Shown piece by piece: positions 56,211-64,000 of a DNA stretch of 64,000 nucleotides. The position numbers were made by a program, and so were the translations under genes. The DNA comes from Providencia burhodogranariea DSM 19968. Its GTDB lineage: Bacteria > Pseudomonadota > Gammaproteobacteria > Enterobacterales > Enterobacteriaceae. The stretch covers positions 702,889 to 766,888 of the forward strand of contig NZ_KB233222.1 of NCBI RefSeq assembly GCF_000314855.2, read 5' to 3'. The first letter of the stretch is position 1. Each line of letters starts with the position of its first letter. Under the pieces are notes generated by a model. That model was not told the DNA's origin, ran no database searches, and worked only from the letters and a program-made list of their open reading frames with translations.

Positions 56211-57143
56211 TTGGAAAAGATCTTCGTTGATGAAGCAGTTGCTGAGCTTCATACCATTCAGGATATTTTGCGTTGGACAATGAGCCGCTTTAATGCAGCC
56301 AATGTTTATTATGGTCACGGTACCGATAATGCATGGGATGAGGCGCTACAACTAGTACTGCCAACACTTTATTTACCACTCGATATCCCTGATGAACTAT
56401 TGACATCGCGCCTGACTCCAACGGAGCGTCATCGTATTATTGAGCGTGTATTACGCCGCATCAATGATCGTATTCCAGTTGCTTACCTAACGAACCGTTC
56501 TTGGTTCTGTGGTCATGAATTTTATGTGGATGAGCGCGTTTTAATTCCTCGTTCGCCAATCGGTGAGCTGATCAACAACCACTTTGTGGGTTTGCTGTCA
56601 GATGAGCCTCGCACTATTTTGGATATGTGTACCGGCAGTGGCTGTATTGCGATTGCGTGTGCGTATGAATTCCCTGAAGCTGAAGTTGATGCCGTTGATA
56701 TCTCAACCGATGTTCTGACGGTCACTGAGCAAAATATTGCTAATCATGGTTTAGACCATCGTGTAATTCCAATTCGTTCTGATTTATTCAGAGACATGCC
56801 AGACGTTAAATACGATTTGATCGTTACCAATCCTCCTTATGTTGATGCGGAGGATATGGATGATTTACCGGAAGAATTCCGTGTTGAGCCTGAATTAGCA
56901 CTGGCAGCTGGCAGTGATGGACTGAAACTTGCACGCCGTATTTTAGCGAATGCACCTCGTTTTCTGAGCGAAGAAGGTGTGTTGGTTTGTGAAGTCGGTA
57001 ACAGCATGGTTCACCTTATCGAGCAGTATCCAGAAGTTCCCTTTATTTGGTTAGACTTTGAATACGGTGGTGATGGTGTATTTATGTTAACTCGTGAGCA
57101 ATTGGTTGAGCATCAGGCACATTTTCAACTCTATATTGATTAA
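56211..57143 (+). CDS. prmB: ribosomal protein uL3 glutamine methyltransferase PrmB
   Basis: SAM-dependent N5-glutamine methyltransferase that modifies ribosomal protein L3, 310 residues, as in E. coli. The helical N-terminal domain [21 protein letters not shown] is followed by the Rossmann fold: [14 protein letters not shown] at about residue 138 is the SAM loop, and VTNPPYVD near residue 203 is the catalytic NPPY. The start is TTG with GGAG upstream. Upstream of the TTG no ATG gives a family-like N-terminus. aroC follows after 78 bp. Confidence 0.95.
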   Translation: MEKIFVDEAVAELHTIQDILRWTMSRFNAANVYYGHGTDNAWDEALQLVLPTLYLPLDIPDELLTSRLTPTERHRIIERVLRRINDRIPVAYLTNRSWFCGHEFYVDERVLIPRSPIGELINNHFVGLLSDEPRTILDMCTGSGCIAIACAYEFPEAEVDAVDISTDVLTVTEQNIANHGLDHRVIPIRSDLFRDMPDVKYDLIVTNPPYVDAEDMDDLPEEFRVEPELALAAGSDGLKLARRILANAPRFLSEEGVLVCEVGNSMVHLIEQYPEVPFIWLDFEYGGDGVFMLTREQLVEHQAHFQLYID

Positions 57144-57221
57144 TCAATAGTTGCATAGCGTTTAATAATATTGTAATCAAATAACGATACCTCAATAACA
57201 ACGATTAAATAGGAATTCGCC

Positions 57222-58310
57222 ATGGCGGGAAATTCAATAGGGCAACTGTTTCGCGTGACTACATTTGGGGAATCTCACGGCATAGCTTTAGGCTGTATCG
57301 TCGATGGTGTTCCACCGGGAATACCGCTGACCGAAGCGGATTTACAAGGAGATCTCGACCGTCGTCGTCCGGGAACTTCTCGTTATACCACAGCTCGTCG
57401 TGAGCCAGACCAAGTGAAAATCTTATCGGGTGTGTTTAATGGCGTGACAACAGGAACCAGTATTGGTTTATTGATTGAAAACACTGATCAGCGCTCTCAA
57501 GATTATGGTGCTATCAAAGATGTTTTCCGACCTGGTCATGCAGACTATACCTATGAGCAAAAATATGGTCAGCGTGATTATCGTGGTGGTGGACGTTCAT
57601 CAGCGCGTGAAACCGCAATGCGTGTTGCAGCAGGTGCGATTGCCAAAAAATACTTAAAAGAAAAGTTAGGCATTACCATCCGTGGTTGTATGACACAAAT
57701 GGGCCCAGTGAAATGTGAAATAAAAGATTGGTCGATTGTCGAAGAAAATCCGTTTTTCTGCCCTGATCCGACTAAGCTAGATGCGTTAGATGAATTATTA
57801 CGTGGACTGAAAAAAGAAGGCGATTCAATTGGCGCTAAAGTGACTGTGGTTGCTGAAAATGTGCCCGCAGGTCTCGGTGAGCCCGTTTTTGATCGCTTAG
57901 ATGCTGACATTGCGCATGCATTGATGAGCATTAACGCGGTTAAAGGTGTTGAAATCGGTGATGGTTTCGGCGTTATTGGGCTAAAAGGCAGTGAAAATCG
58001 CGATGAAATTACCCGCGAAGGCTTCACGTCTAATCATGCTGGCGGAATTCTTGGTGGTATCAGTAGCAGCCAACCTATTGTTGCCCATATTGCCATGAAA
58101 CCAACTTCAAGCATCACTGTTTCAGGAAAAACACTGAACCGTGAAGGTGAAGAAGTTGAGATGATCACTAAAGGTCGTCATGACCCTTGTGTCGGCATTC
58201 GCGCAGTACCTATTGCTGAAGCGATGATGGCGATTGTACTAATGGATCACTACTTGCGTCATCGTGGGCAGTGCGCTGATGTTGTACCCACAATGAAGCC
58301 TTTTGCATAA
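57222..58310 (+). CDS. aroC: chorismate synthase
   Basis: Last step of the shikimate pathway: converts 5-enolpyruvylshikimate 3-phosphate to chorismate, needing reduced FMN. It has 362 residues (E. coli 361). The three family signatures are present: [18 protein letters not shown] (residues 12-29), the [19 protein letters not shown] loop (~125-143), and [17 protein letters not shown] (~318-334). The gene precedes yfcA directly; the usual mepA between them is missing here. Confidence 0.97.
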   Translation: MAGNSIGQLFRVTTFGESHGIALGCIVDGVPPGIPLTEADLQGDLDRRRPGTSRYTTARREPDQVKILSGVFNGVTTGTSIGLLIENTDQRSQDYGAIKDVFRPGHADYTYEQKYGQRDYRGGGRSSARETAMRVAAGAIAKKYLKEKLGITIRGCMTQMGPVKCEIKDWSIVEENPFFCPDPTKLDALDELLRGLKKEGDSIGAKVTVVAENVPAGLGEPVFDRLDADIAHALMSINAVKGVEIGDGFGVIGLKGSENRDEITREGFTSNHAGGILGGISSSQPIVAHIAMKPTSSITVSGKTLNREGEEVEMITKGRHDPCVGIRAVPIAEAMMAIVLMDHYLRHRGQCADVVPTMKPFA

Positions 58311-58322
58311 TAATGAAAGCTA

Positions 58323-58356
58323 AAGAGAGGGATATTAATTCTCTCTCTATTTTTTA
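58323..58356 (+). terminator. Rho-independent terminator after aroC
   Basis: AGAGAG pairs with CTCTCT around an AT-rich loop, followed by ATTTTTTATT, 13 bases after the aroC stop. Confidence 0.8.
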
Positions 58357-58495
58357 TTGGATTGACTATGAAGGCTTGGATGATGCCTCCTTAAAAATAT
58401 TTCATCTAGGCAGTGATACCTTATTGGGCTCATTTCATTGGTCCGAAAGGTATATTACATATCTATAGTATCACCATTGTGTATCTGGATTAAAA

Positions 58496-59299
58496 ATGGA
58501 TTGGCTAACCGCTGTTGCACCTGAAGTATATTTACTGCTTTTCTGTGTTGCGCTTTTCGCGGGTTTTATTGATTCAATTGCAGGTGGTGGCGGTTTATTA
58601 ACCATACCAGCATTACTTTCCGTTGGTATTACTCCCATAGAAGCACTTGCGACCAACAAACTCCAAGCTGTTGGCGGTTCTTTTTCATCAACGCTCTATT
58701 TTGTGCGACGCAAAGCGATTGATTTACGAGAGCAGATATTCCCTTTCATCATGACGATGATTGGTGCCATGCTAGGCGCTATCCTAATTCAGATGATTAA
58801 TACAGATTTCCTTAAGCAGCTACTGCCAATTATGGTTATCTGCGTGGGTCTTTATTTCTTGTTAACACCATCAATTGGTGTATTAGACCGCAGACAGCGT
58901 ATTAGCATGCCCGTATTTGGTGTGGTTTTTGGGATGTCGATGGGCTTCTATGATGGTGCATTTGGACCCGGAACTGGCTCATTTTTAGCGCTAGGTTATG
59001 TACTGCTATTGGGTTATAACCTCGCAAAAGCGACTGCACATGCAAAACTGCTTAATTTTTCGTCGAACTTTGGCTCCTTAGTGTTTTTTATTATCGGAGG
59101 TCATGTTCTTTGGGTGTTAGGTTTTGTTATGCTTATCGGCCAAATGGTTGGTGCTAGACTGGGCGCTCGTTTAGTTTTAACTAAAGGGCAAAAACTGATC
59201 CGGCCAATGATTGTGGTGATCTCCTTGTTAATGAGTATTAAATTGCTCCATGACACCCACGGCGATGCCATCAAAGCTTGGCTTATTTCATTATTTTAA
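58496..59299 (+). CDS. yfcA: TSUP-family transporter YfcA
   Basis: Inner-membrane protein of 267 residues (E. coli 269) with about eight spans, of the TauE/SafE/YfcA (TSUP) family of sulfur compound or organic anion exporters. The first repeat begins FAGFIDSIAGGGGLLTIPALL and the second GMSMGFYDGAFGPGTGSFLAL, the two hallmark half-motifs. LATNKLQAVGGSF and ATAHAKLLNFSSNFGSL are their matching partner segments. The physiological substrate is unknown. epmC starts 16 bases later, so they form an operon. Confidence 0.92.
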   Translation: MDWLTAVAPEVYLLLFCVALFAGFIDSIAGGGGLLTIPALLSVGITPIEALATNKLQAVGGSFSSTLYFVRRKAIDLREQIFPFIMTMIGAMLGAILIQMINTDFLKQLLPIMVICVGLYFLLTPSIGVLDRRQRISMPVFGVVFGMSMGFYDGAFGPGTGSFLALGYVLLLGYNLAKATAHAKLLNFSSNFGSLVFFIIGGHVLWVLGFVMLIGQMVGARLGARLVLTKGQKLIRPMIVVISLLMSIKLLHDTHGDAIKAWLISLF

Positions 59300-59315
59300 G
59301 ATGATTTGAATTTCC

Positions 59316-59867
59316 ATGACTAAACATCATTATCAGCAGTTAATTGATATTTTTGCAGATTGCTTTGGCGAAGAGTACAACACCAAATTGGTTAAAGGGG
59401 ATGATGAGCCGGTTTATCTCCCCGCAGATGAACAAACACCTTATCACCGCATTGTCTTTGCGCACGGTTTTTTCACTAGTGCTTTGCATGAAATCTCACA
59501 TTGGTGTATTGCGGGCGAAGCTCGCCGCCTTCAGACTGATTATGGGTATTGGTATTGCCCAGATGGCCGTGATGAAAATACGCAGTGTGAATTCGAATCT
59601 GTCGAAATTAAACCTCAAGCTTTTGATTGGTTTTTTTGTGTTGCAGCAGGTATTCCATTTAATGTCAGTTGCGATAACTTAGAAGGGGATTTCGACCCCG
59701 ATCGCGTTGCATTTCAACGTAAAGTACATGCTCAAGTGCTCAAATACTTAACAAATGGGATCCCTGAGAGACCATTACGCTTTGTTAACGCGTTACAATC
59801 GTTTTACAATACCCCTCCATTTTGCGCGGATGACTTCCCTTATCCGGAAGATATTTTCGCCGAATAA
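59316..59867 (+). CDS. epmC: elongation factor P hydroxylase EpmC
   Basis: Hydroxylates the beta-lysyl-lysine of elongation factor P after EpmA/EpmB action. It has 183 residues (E. coli YfcM 182). The conserved HEISHWCIAGEARR near residue 60 gives a putative metal-binding HExxH; YGYWYCPDGRDENTQ and FFCVAAGIPFNVSCDNL are further family blocks. The distribution with YfcA and YfcL matches E. coli. Confidence 0.95.
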   Translation: MTKHHYQQLIDIFADCFGEEYNTKLVKGDDEPVYLPADEQTPYHRIVFAHGFFTSALHEISHWCIAGEARRLQTDYGYWYCPDGRDENTQCEFESVEIKPQAFDWFFCVAAGIPFNVSCDNLEGDFDPDRVAFQRKVHAQVLKYLTNGIPERPLRFVNALQSFYNTPPFCADDFPYPEDIFAE

Positions 59868-59893
59868 TACATTAACGACAGTAAGGATTAAGC

Positions 59894-60166
59894 ATGCTTG
59901 CGGATTTTGAAACACGCATACTGACAAAAATTGATGATATGGTCGAACACGCCAGTGACGATGAATTATTTGCGGGCGGTTATTTGCGTGGGCATTTAAC
60001 TCTTGCTGTTGCAGAGCTTGAAGAAGAGAACGAAACCAGTGCTGATGCATTGTATCAGCGTGTTGAAGAAAGTATCCAACAAGCAATTAAAGCGGGTGAA
60101 TTAGCCCCACCAGACCAAGTGTTGGTGCTTGATATGTGGAAATTATTACTCGATAACGTACGCTAA
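59894..60166 (+). CDS. yfcL: YfcL family protein
   Basis: Small acidic helical protein of 90 residues, near-identical in its N-terminal half to E. coli YfcL (92): [25 protein letters not shown]. No function is known. AAGGA precedes the ATG, 26 bases after epmC; a strong terminator follows. Confidence 0.93.
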   Translation: MLADFETRILTKIDDMVEHASDDELFAGGYLRGHLTLAVAELEEENETSADALYQRVEESIQQAIKAGELAPPDQVLVLDMWKLLLDNVR

Positions 60167-60186
60167 TCAATAGTCATGTTTGTTTC

Positions 60187-60214
60187 AAAAAAGAGGGGAA
60201 ACCCTCTTTTTTTG
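60187..60214 (+). terminator. Rho-independent terminator after yfcL
   Basis: AAAAAAGAGGG pairs perfectly with CCCTCTTTTTT around a GAAA tetraloop, with the T-run in place. It closes yfcA-epmC-yfcL. Confidence 0.95.
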
Positions 60215-60226
60215 TAGAGAAAAATT

Positions 60227-60763
60227 ATGTTTCTAATTCGTCAAGCTAAAAAATCTGACGCAAAAAATCTATCCGCGATTGAATATTCAGCAGCGCAGAT
60301 CTTTCGTGGGCATGTAAAACTTGGTTGGATAGCTGATGGTAATGTGCAGTCAGAACAAGAACATTTAAGTTATATTCAACAGCAATTGGAGTGGGTCGCA
60401 GTCGATAACAATAACCAGCCGATTGGTTTTATTAATATCCAAAAATTAAAAAATAGCTTACATATTAGGGAAGTATCAGTTGATCAGTCTTGGCAAGGAA
60501 AAGGAGTTGGTCGAGAGCTTATACAGCATGTATTAGGTTATGCTTTACAGAAAAAAGTTAATAATGTCACCTTAACCACATTTCGCGATGTCCCTTGGAA
60601 CGCACCTTATTACCAGCGCTTAGGTTTTTCAATCATTGAAGCTTCTGAGTTATCCTGCACTCTCAAATCGATTTTGCAGCAAGAGGTGGATACGGGATTC
60701 GCCATAGAAGATCGCTGCGCCATGATATATCCGTCATATCTCTCGTCATACTTCACGCTGTAG
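60227..60763 (+). CDS. GNAT-family N-acetyltransferase
   Basis: A 178-residue acyl-CoA N-acyltransferase. The acetyl-CoA loop QGKGVGRELIQHVL (Q/R-x-x-G-x-G) is at about residues 89-102, after IREVSVDQSWQ. The acceptor-side NAPYYQRLGFSII is near residue 126, the usual GNAT motif B. The acceptor is unknown. The last codons (PSYLSSYFTL) lie in a dispersed intergenic repeat (60744-60850). The original C-terminus has therefore probably been replaced or extended by repeat insertion. The gene is not part of the conserved E. coli order. Confidence 0.8.
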   Translation: MFLIRQAKKSDAKNLSAIEYSAAQIFRGHVKLGWIADGNVQSEQEHLSYIQQQLEWVAVDNNNQPIGFINIQKLKNSLHIREVSVDQSWQGKGVGRELIQHVLGYALQKKVNNVTLTTFRDVPWNAPYYQRLGFSIIEASELSCTLKSILQQEVDTGFAIEDRCAMIYPSYLSSYFTL

Positions 60764-60850
60764 CGTTGTTGGCTGCAGCCACTTCGGCCCTAGTCACGTA
60801 GTTATCTACGCTCCTAGGTTATCATGCTATCGATGTTTTAGGGTACACGT
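60744..60850. repeat. dispersed intergenic repeat, fuller copy
   Basis: Contains GTCATACTTCACGCTGTAGC, then GTTGGCTGCAGCC and CTAGTCACGTAGTTATC, blocks that recur in enterobacterial intergenic repeats. A worn relative lies at 45632-45737. The element overlaps the 3' end of the GNAT gene. Confidence 0.6.
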
Positions 60851-60870
60851 GAATGTCATATCCACCGCGG

Positions 60871-62913
60871 TTATTTATGTTTTTCGGTTTTCACTTCACG
60901 GCCTTTTAGTAACTTTCTGACCCAAAAACGATTTGGATGTAAACCCGCTAAAGTTTCATCATCTAATGGAAGTGGTTCCGCAAAGATTTGTGCTGCCAGT
61001 AATTCACCGCATAAAGGCGCAGTTGAAAGGCCGCGTGAACCCAGCGCGCCGAGTACAAACAAGTTAGGGTGAATGGGAGCAAGTTCAATATCTGCTTGTT
61101 TCTGTATTTGCTCTGGTAAGTCTTGATAGCTTTCCATTAAACGTGCGAAATCCGGAACATTACCAACCAGTGGCATATGGTCACGGATCACGGCGCGGAT
61201 CCCTTGGCGAGAGTGCTTATCAGAAACATCCACCTCGTTAGGCCAGTTTACATCAGGTAGGCTATTGATTAGCTTCTGCCGGTTTTCTTGTTGATCAGTT
61301 TCACTGTAATTAAAATCAAGCTGATTGCGTTGGTAGCTGGCACCAATGCAATGTTGTTGATTCGTCGGATTAACTGGAGTCAGATAACCCTCATAGCACA
61401 AGACATTTTTCAGTTGGCTTAATGATGAATTAGTCGGGATATGGCTGACTTGCCCTTTTACGGGAGTCACTGGCAACATTTGCGTCTGTGCAAATTGGGA
61501 GAGTAAGTGCCCATTAGCAATCACCACGGTTTGATGTAGAAACTGTTTCTCAATACCCGTAATATCAGCAGAAAGTTGCCAGCCATCAATCGAATGTTTA
61601 ATTTCAGTAATATCATGCTCAAAACAAAATTTAACGCCTTTATTGCTAAGGAAATACATTAAGCTCTCGCATAATTGAGCAGGGCATAACCAACCACCAT
61701 TGGTATAATGTATTCCTGAATGATTGATATTAAGTCCCGCTAATTCAGAGAGTTGCTCACAGCTTTTTTCAGCCGCAAATATTTCTGGCCATTGTGTTTG
61801 TAGCATCGAATCGATTTTACGGCGGCTCCGTTCGTGGTAGGCTAGCTCTGATACTCCGCACCATTGCCCATCAAATTGAATCCCCAAATCGACAAGTTCA
61901 TGGTAAAAGCGGTGGGCATAGGGGAATGCACTGATAAAGAACCGTTCCAGTGCATCGTCACGCCCATTAATTAATGGATAGACTGCGCCTTGACGGTTGC
62001 CTGAAGCATTTTGAGCAACATGCTGATCTTTACAATAAATGGTAACTAGGGCACCTCGTTGCACTAAGGAATAAGCGGTGGTTAAACTTGCAAGTCCTCC
62101 GCCAATAATAGCAATATCAGTAGGAGTAACAGCGGGTTGACGGGAAAACCAAGGTGTCATTTTTTCGACATCTTTATCTGCTAATGTGCCAGTAAGCATT
62201 TCACGCTTACAGCCAAATCCTTTTATTTTTTTGATAGTAAAGCCAGCTTCTCGTAATCCTCGCTTAACAAAACCAGCGGCAGTAAAAGTAGCAAAAGTTC
62301 CCCCTTTACGAGCAAATTTCGCCATTGAAGCGAACAGCTGTTCACTCCACATCTGTGGGTTTTTTGAAGGAGCAAAGCCATCTAAAAACCAAGCATCTAT
62401 CTTATTGTTTAAATTGCAATTAAGTTGGGGTAATTGTTCATTTACATCACCAAACCATAAATCGAGTATAATCGCACCATTTTTTAAGACAATGCGTTGA
62501 TTACCCGGTAACGGTTGAGGCCATCGTTCACACAATAGTGTTGATAGTGAAGCAAGCTCAGGCCAATGGCTGTGGGCTGCTTTGAGGTCATCTTGGCTTA
62601 GTGGATATTTTTCAAAACTAATAAAGTGTAATCGTTGGAGCTTTGCTTGCGGGTGATTAAGTCTAAACTGTTCAAAACACTGGCATAAGGTGAGAAAGTT
62701 TAATCCTGTACCAAAACCTGTTTCAGCAATAACGCAGGTTTCAAATGGGTGACTCTCAAAGCGTTCTGGAAATTGATTTCCTTGTAAAAAAACGTAACGG
62801 GTTTCTTCAAGCCCATCCTGATTTGAAAAATAGATATCACCAAATTCCTCTGAAATTGGCGTACCTTCATCATTCCAGCTAAGTCGGGCTGTTTGCACTA
62901 CTGATTTTTTCAC
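60871..62913 (-). CDS. mnmC: bifunctional tRNA modification enzyme MnmC
   Basis: Completes 5-methylaminomethyl-2-thiouridine at the wobble base. It has 680 residues (E. coli 668). The N-terminal methyltransferase domain (~1-245) contains [13 protein letters not shown] (SAM loop) and [17 protein letters not shown]. The C-terminal FAD oxidase domain begins near residue 267 with [16 protein letters not shown] and ends with [20 protein letters not shown]. The oxidase removes the carboxymethyl group; the methyltransferase then methylates. Divergent from fabB as in E. coli. Confidence 0.96.
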   Translation of the reverse strand: MKKSVVQTARLSWNDEGTPISEEFGDIYFSNQDGLEETRYVFLQGNQFPERFESHPFETCVIAETGFGTGLNFLTLCQCFEQFRLNHPQAKLQRLHFISFEKYPLSQDDLKAAHSHWPELASLSTLLCERWPQPLPGNQRIVLKNGAIILDLWFGDVNEQLPQLNCNLNNKIDAWFLDGFAPSKNPQMWSEQLFASMAKFARKGGTFATFTAAGFVKRGLREAGFTIKKIKGFGCKREMLTGTLADKDVEKMTPWFSRQPAVTPTDIAIIGGGLASLTTAYSLVQRGALVTIYCKDQHVAQNASGNRQGAVYPLINGRDDALERFFISAFPYAHRFYHELVDLGIQFDGQWCGVSELAYHERSRRKIDSMLQTQWPEIFAAEKSCEQLSELAGLNINHSGIHYTNGGWLCPAQLCESLMYFLSNKGVKFCFEHDITEIKHSIDGWQLSADITGIEKQFLHQTVVIANGHLLSQFAQTQMLPVTPVKGQVSHIPTNSSLSQLKNVLCYEGYLTPVNPTNQQHCIGASYQRNQLDFNYSETDQQENRQKLINSLPDVNWPNEVDVSDKHSRQGIRAVIRDHMPLVGNVPDFARLMESYQDLPEQIQKQADIELAPIHPNLFVLGALGSRGLSTAPLCGELLAAQIFAEPLPLDDETLAGLHPNRFWVRKLLKGREVKTEKHK

Positions 62914-63029
62914 GCTTATGCCTGCTATTGTTCAAATAATAACGGAATTTTAACGCTGAATAGGGGCTAAGGCTACCTTTGAGCAAAAATGTTATTTAGC
63001 TTGAGATAAAAAAAATACAAATATTTACC

Positions 63030-63044
63030 CTGATCGGACTTGTT
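63030..63044 (+). promoter_or_regulatory. FadR site upstream of fabB
   Basis: CTGATCGGACTTGTT matches CTGGTCNGACNNGTT with one mismatch. FadR activates fabB in E. coli, so the site is expected here and links unsaturated fatty acid synthesis with the fad genes in the window. Confidence 0.7.
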
Positions 63045-63045
63045 C

Positions 63046-63063
63046 AGCTTACAAGTGTAAGCT
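63046..63063 (+). promoter_or_regulatory. FabR-like operator upstream of fabB
   Basis: AGCTTACAAGTGTAAGCT is an almost perfect palindrome (arms AGCTTACA/TGTAAGCT, only two central bases differ) of the FabR type. It overlaps the promoter region 53-70 bp before fabB and lies right next to the FadR site. Confidence 0.75.
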
Positions 63064-63115
63064 AAAGTGACACACGTAATCCCGTAATCACATTATTAAA
63101 AACATGAGGTAATGA

Positions 63116-64000
63116 ATGAAGCGTGCAGTCATCACTGGCCTGGGTATAGTCTCCAGTATTGGTAATAACCAGGAAGAAGTACTGGCTTCTCTGAAGGAAG
63201 GTCGTTCCGGGATCACTTTCTCAGAAGAATTCAAAGAGGCGGGGCTGCGTAGCCACGTCTGGGGTAATGTAAAATTGGATACTGATGGTCTGATTGACCG
63301 TAAGATCCGTCGTTTCATGAGTGATTGCTCAGTTTATGCCTATCTTTCAATGGAACAGGCAATTAATGATGCGGGTTTAACAAACGATCAAGTTTCTAAT
63401 TTACGTACAGGTTTAGTTGTTGGTTCTGGCGGCGGTTCTCCACGTAACCAAGTTGCAGGTTCTGATGGCATGCGTGCTAAAGGCTTACGCGGTGTTGGTC
63501 CTTATATGGTTACCCGTGCAATGGGTTCTGGGATCTCTGCTTGCTTAGCAACACCATTTAAAATTAAAGGTGTTAACTACTCAATCAGCTCAGCATGTTC
63601 AACATCAGCACACTGTATCGGTCATGCAGTTGAATTAATTCAACTTGGCAAACAAGATGTCGTATTTGCCGGTGGTGGTGAAGAGTTAAGCTGGGAAATG
63701 ACGTGTGAATTCGATGCAATGGGTGCACTGTCAACCAAATATAACGACACACCAACTAAAGCATCAAGAACCTATGACACTGAGCGTGATGGTTTCGTTA
63801 TTGCTGGCGGCGGCGGTATCGTAGTTGTTGAAGAATTAGAGCACGCATTAGCGCGTGGTGCACATATTTATGCTGAAATCGTTGGCTATGGTGCAACGTC
63901 TGATGGCGCTGATATGGTCGCTCCTTCTGGTGAAGGCGCAGTACGTTGTATGCAAATGGCAATGCAAGGTATTGAAGGTGATATTGATTACATCAATACG
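63116..64000 (+). CDS. fabB: beta-ketoacyl-ACP synthase I, cut by window edge
   Basis: 3-oxoacyl-ACP synthase I, essential for elongating unsaturated fatty acids; the first 295 of about 404 codons are present. [18 protein letters not shown] is the family N-terminus. The active-site cysteine is in [12 protein letters not shown] (about residue 163). The frame is open to the last base. ATG 63116 is used; an ATG at 63112 is in another frame. GAGGT is the ribosome binding site. The missing histidines lie beyond the window. Confidence 0.96.
   Translation, partial: MKRAVITGLGIVSSIGNNQEEVLASLKEGRSGITFSEEFKEAGLRSHVWGNVKLDTDGLIDRKIRRFMSDCSVYAYLSMEQAINDAGLTNDQVSNLRTGLVVGSGGGSPRNQVAGSDGMRAKGLRGVGPYMVTRAMGSGISACLATPFKIKGVNYSISSACSTSAHCIGHAVELIQLGKQDVVFAGGGEELSWEMTCEFDAMGALSTKYNDTPTKASRTYDTERDGFVIAGGGGIVVVEELEHALARGAHIYAEIVGYGATSDGADMVAPSGEGAVRCMQMAMQGIEGDIDYINT

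Overview
The window is chromosomal DNA from an AT-rich gamma-proteobacterium of the order Enterobacterales. Best guess is the family Morganellaceae, and Providencia or a close relative within it. This rests on the conserved backbone order argW tRNA - mlaA - fadL - yfcZ - fadI/fadJ - sixA - smrB ... prmB - aroC - yfcA - epmC - yfcL - mnmC - fabB, the low G+C content, a MrpJ-type regulator, a fimbrial remnant and the hut genes. The genus is inferred, not read directly.

Layout. 1-3.3 kb is gene-poor and AT-rich, with a MrpJ-like regulator and a small ORF resembling a BTB/T1 domain. 3.3-8.8 kb holds a minus-strand operon (AhpD-like protein, flavin monooxygenase, metN, metI) facing a MetQ-like lipoprotein, probably for uptake and oxidation of an amino acid-like or organosulfur compound. 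9-11.6 kb has a cyclase-family hydrolase, then an SDR and a MoaF-like protein as a pair, convergent with an SLC13-type transporter. 12.9-17.4 kb is the mannitol operon mtlADR behind at least two clear CRP sites. 17.4-18.8 kb is a graveyard: degraded yeeE and yeeD and an uncatalogued colicin E1-type immunity reading frame without a start codon. 19.2-20.6 kb encodes the tri-haem cytochrome c peroxidase Ccp (YhjA) behind a perfect FNR box. 21.2-23.4 kb is a thiamine-diphosphate enzyme paired with a MEKHLA-domain protein, followed by a fimbrial pseudogene.

24.3-32.4 kb looks like a catabolic island: SGNH hydrolase, porin, fumarase/adenylosuccinate-lyase superfamily enzyme, RpiR-type regulator, DcuC carrier and malic enzyme. 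A plausible reading is that an imported substrate is cleaved to fumarate, which is exchanged by DcuC or converted through malate to pyruvate. The island ends near tRNA-Arg(CCU), a common integration site, although no integrase is visible.

33.7-43.3 kb is core: lipid-asymmetry lipoprotein MlaA, FadR-controlled fatty acid genes (fadL, fadIJ, each with visible FadR sites), sixA and smrB. Between smrB and prmB, neighbours in E. coli, about 12.9 kb is inserted. It carries histidine utilisation genes (hutI, hutC, hutU, hutH, permease) with matching HutC-like operators before hutI and hutU, and a cluster of Sel1-repeat genes that has recently expanded by a 991-bp tandem duplication; one copy has a nonsense mutation and one is truncated. 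56.2-64 kb returns to core: prmB, aroC, yfcA, epmC, yfcL, a GNAT enzyme, mnmC and the start of fabB, which has FadR- and FabR-like sites. mepA, usually between aroC and yfcA, is absent.
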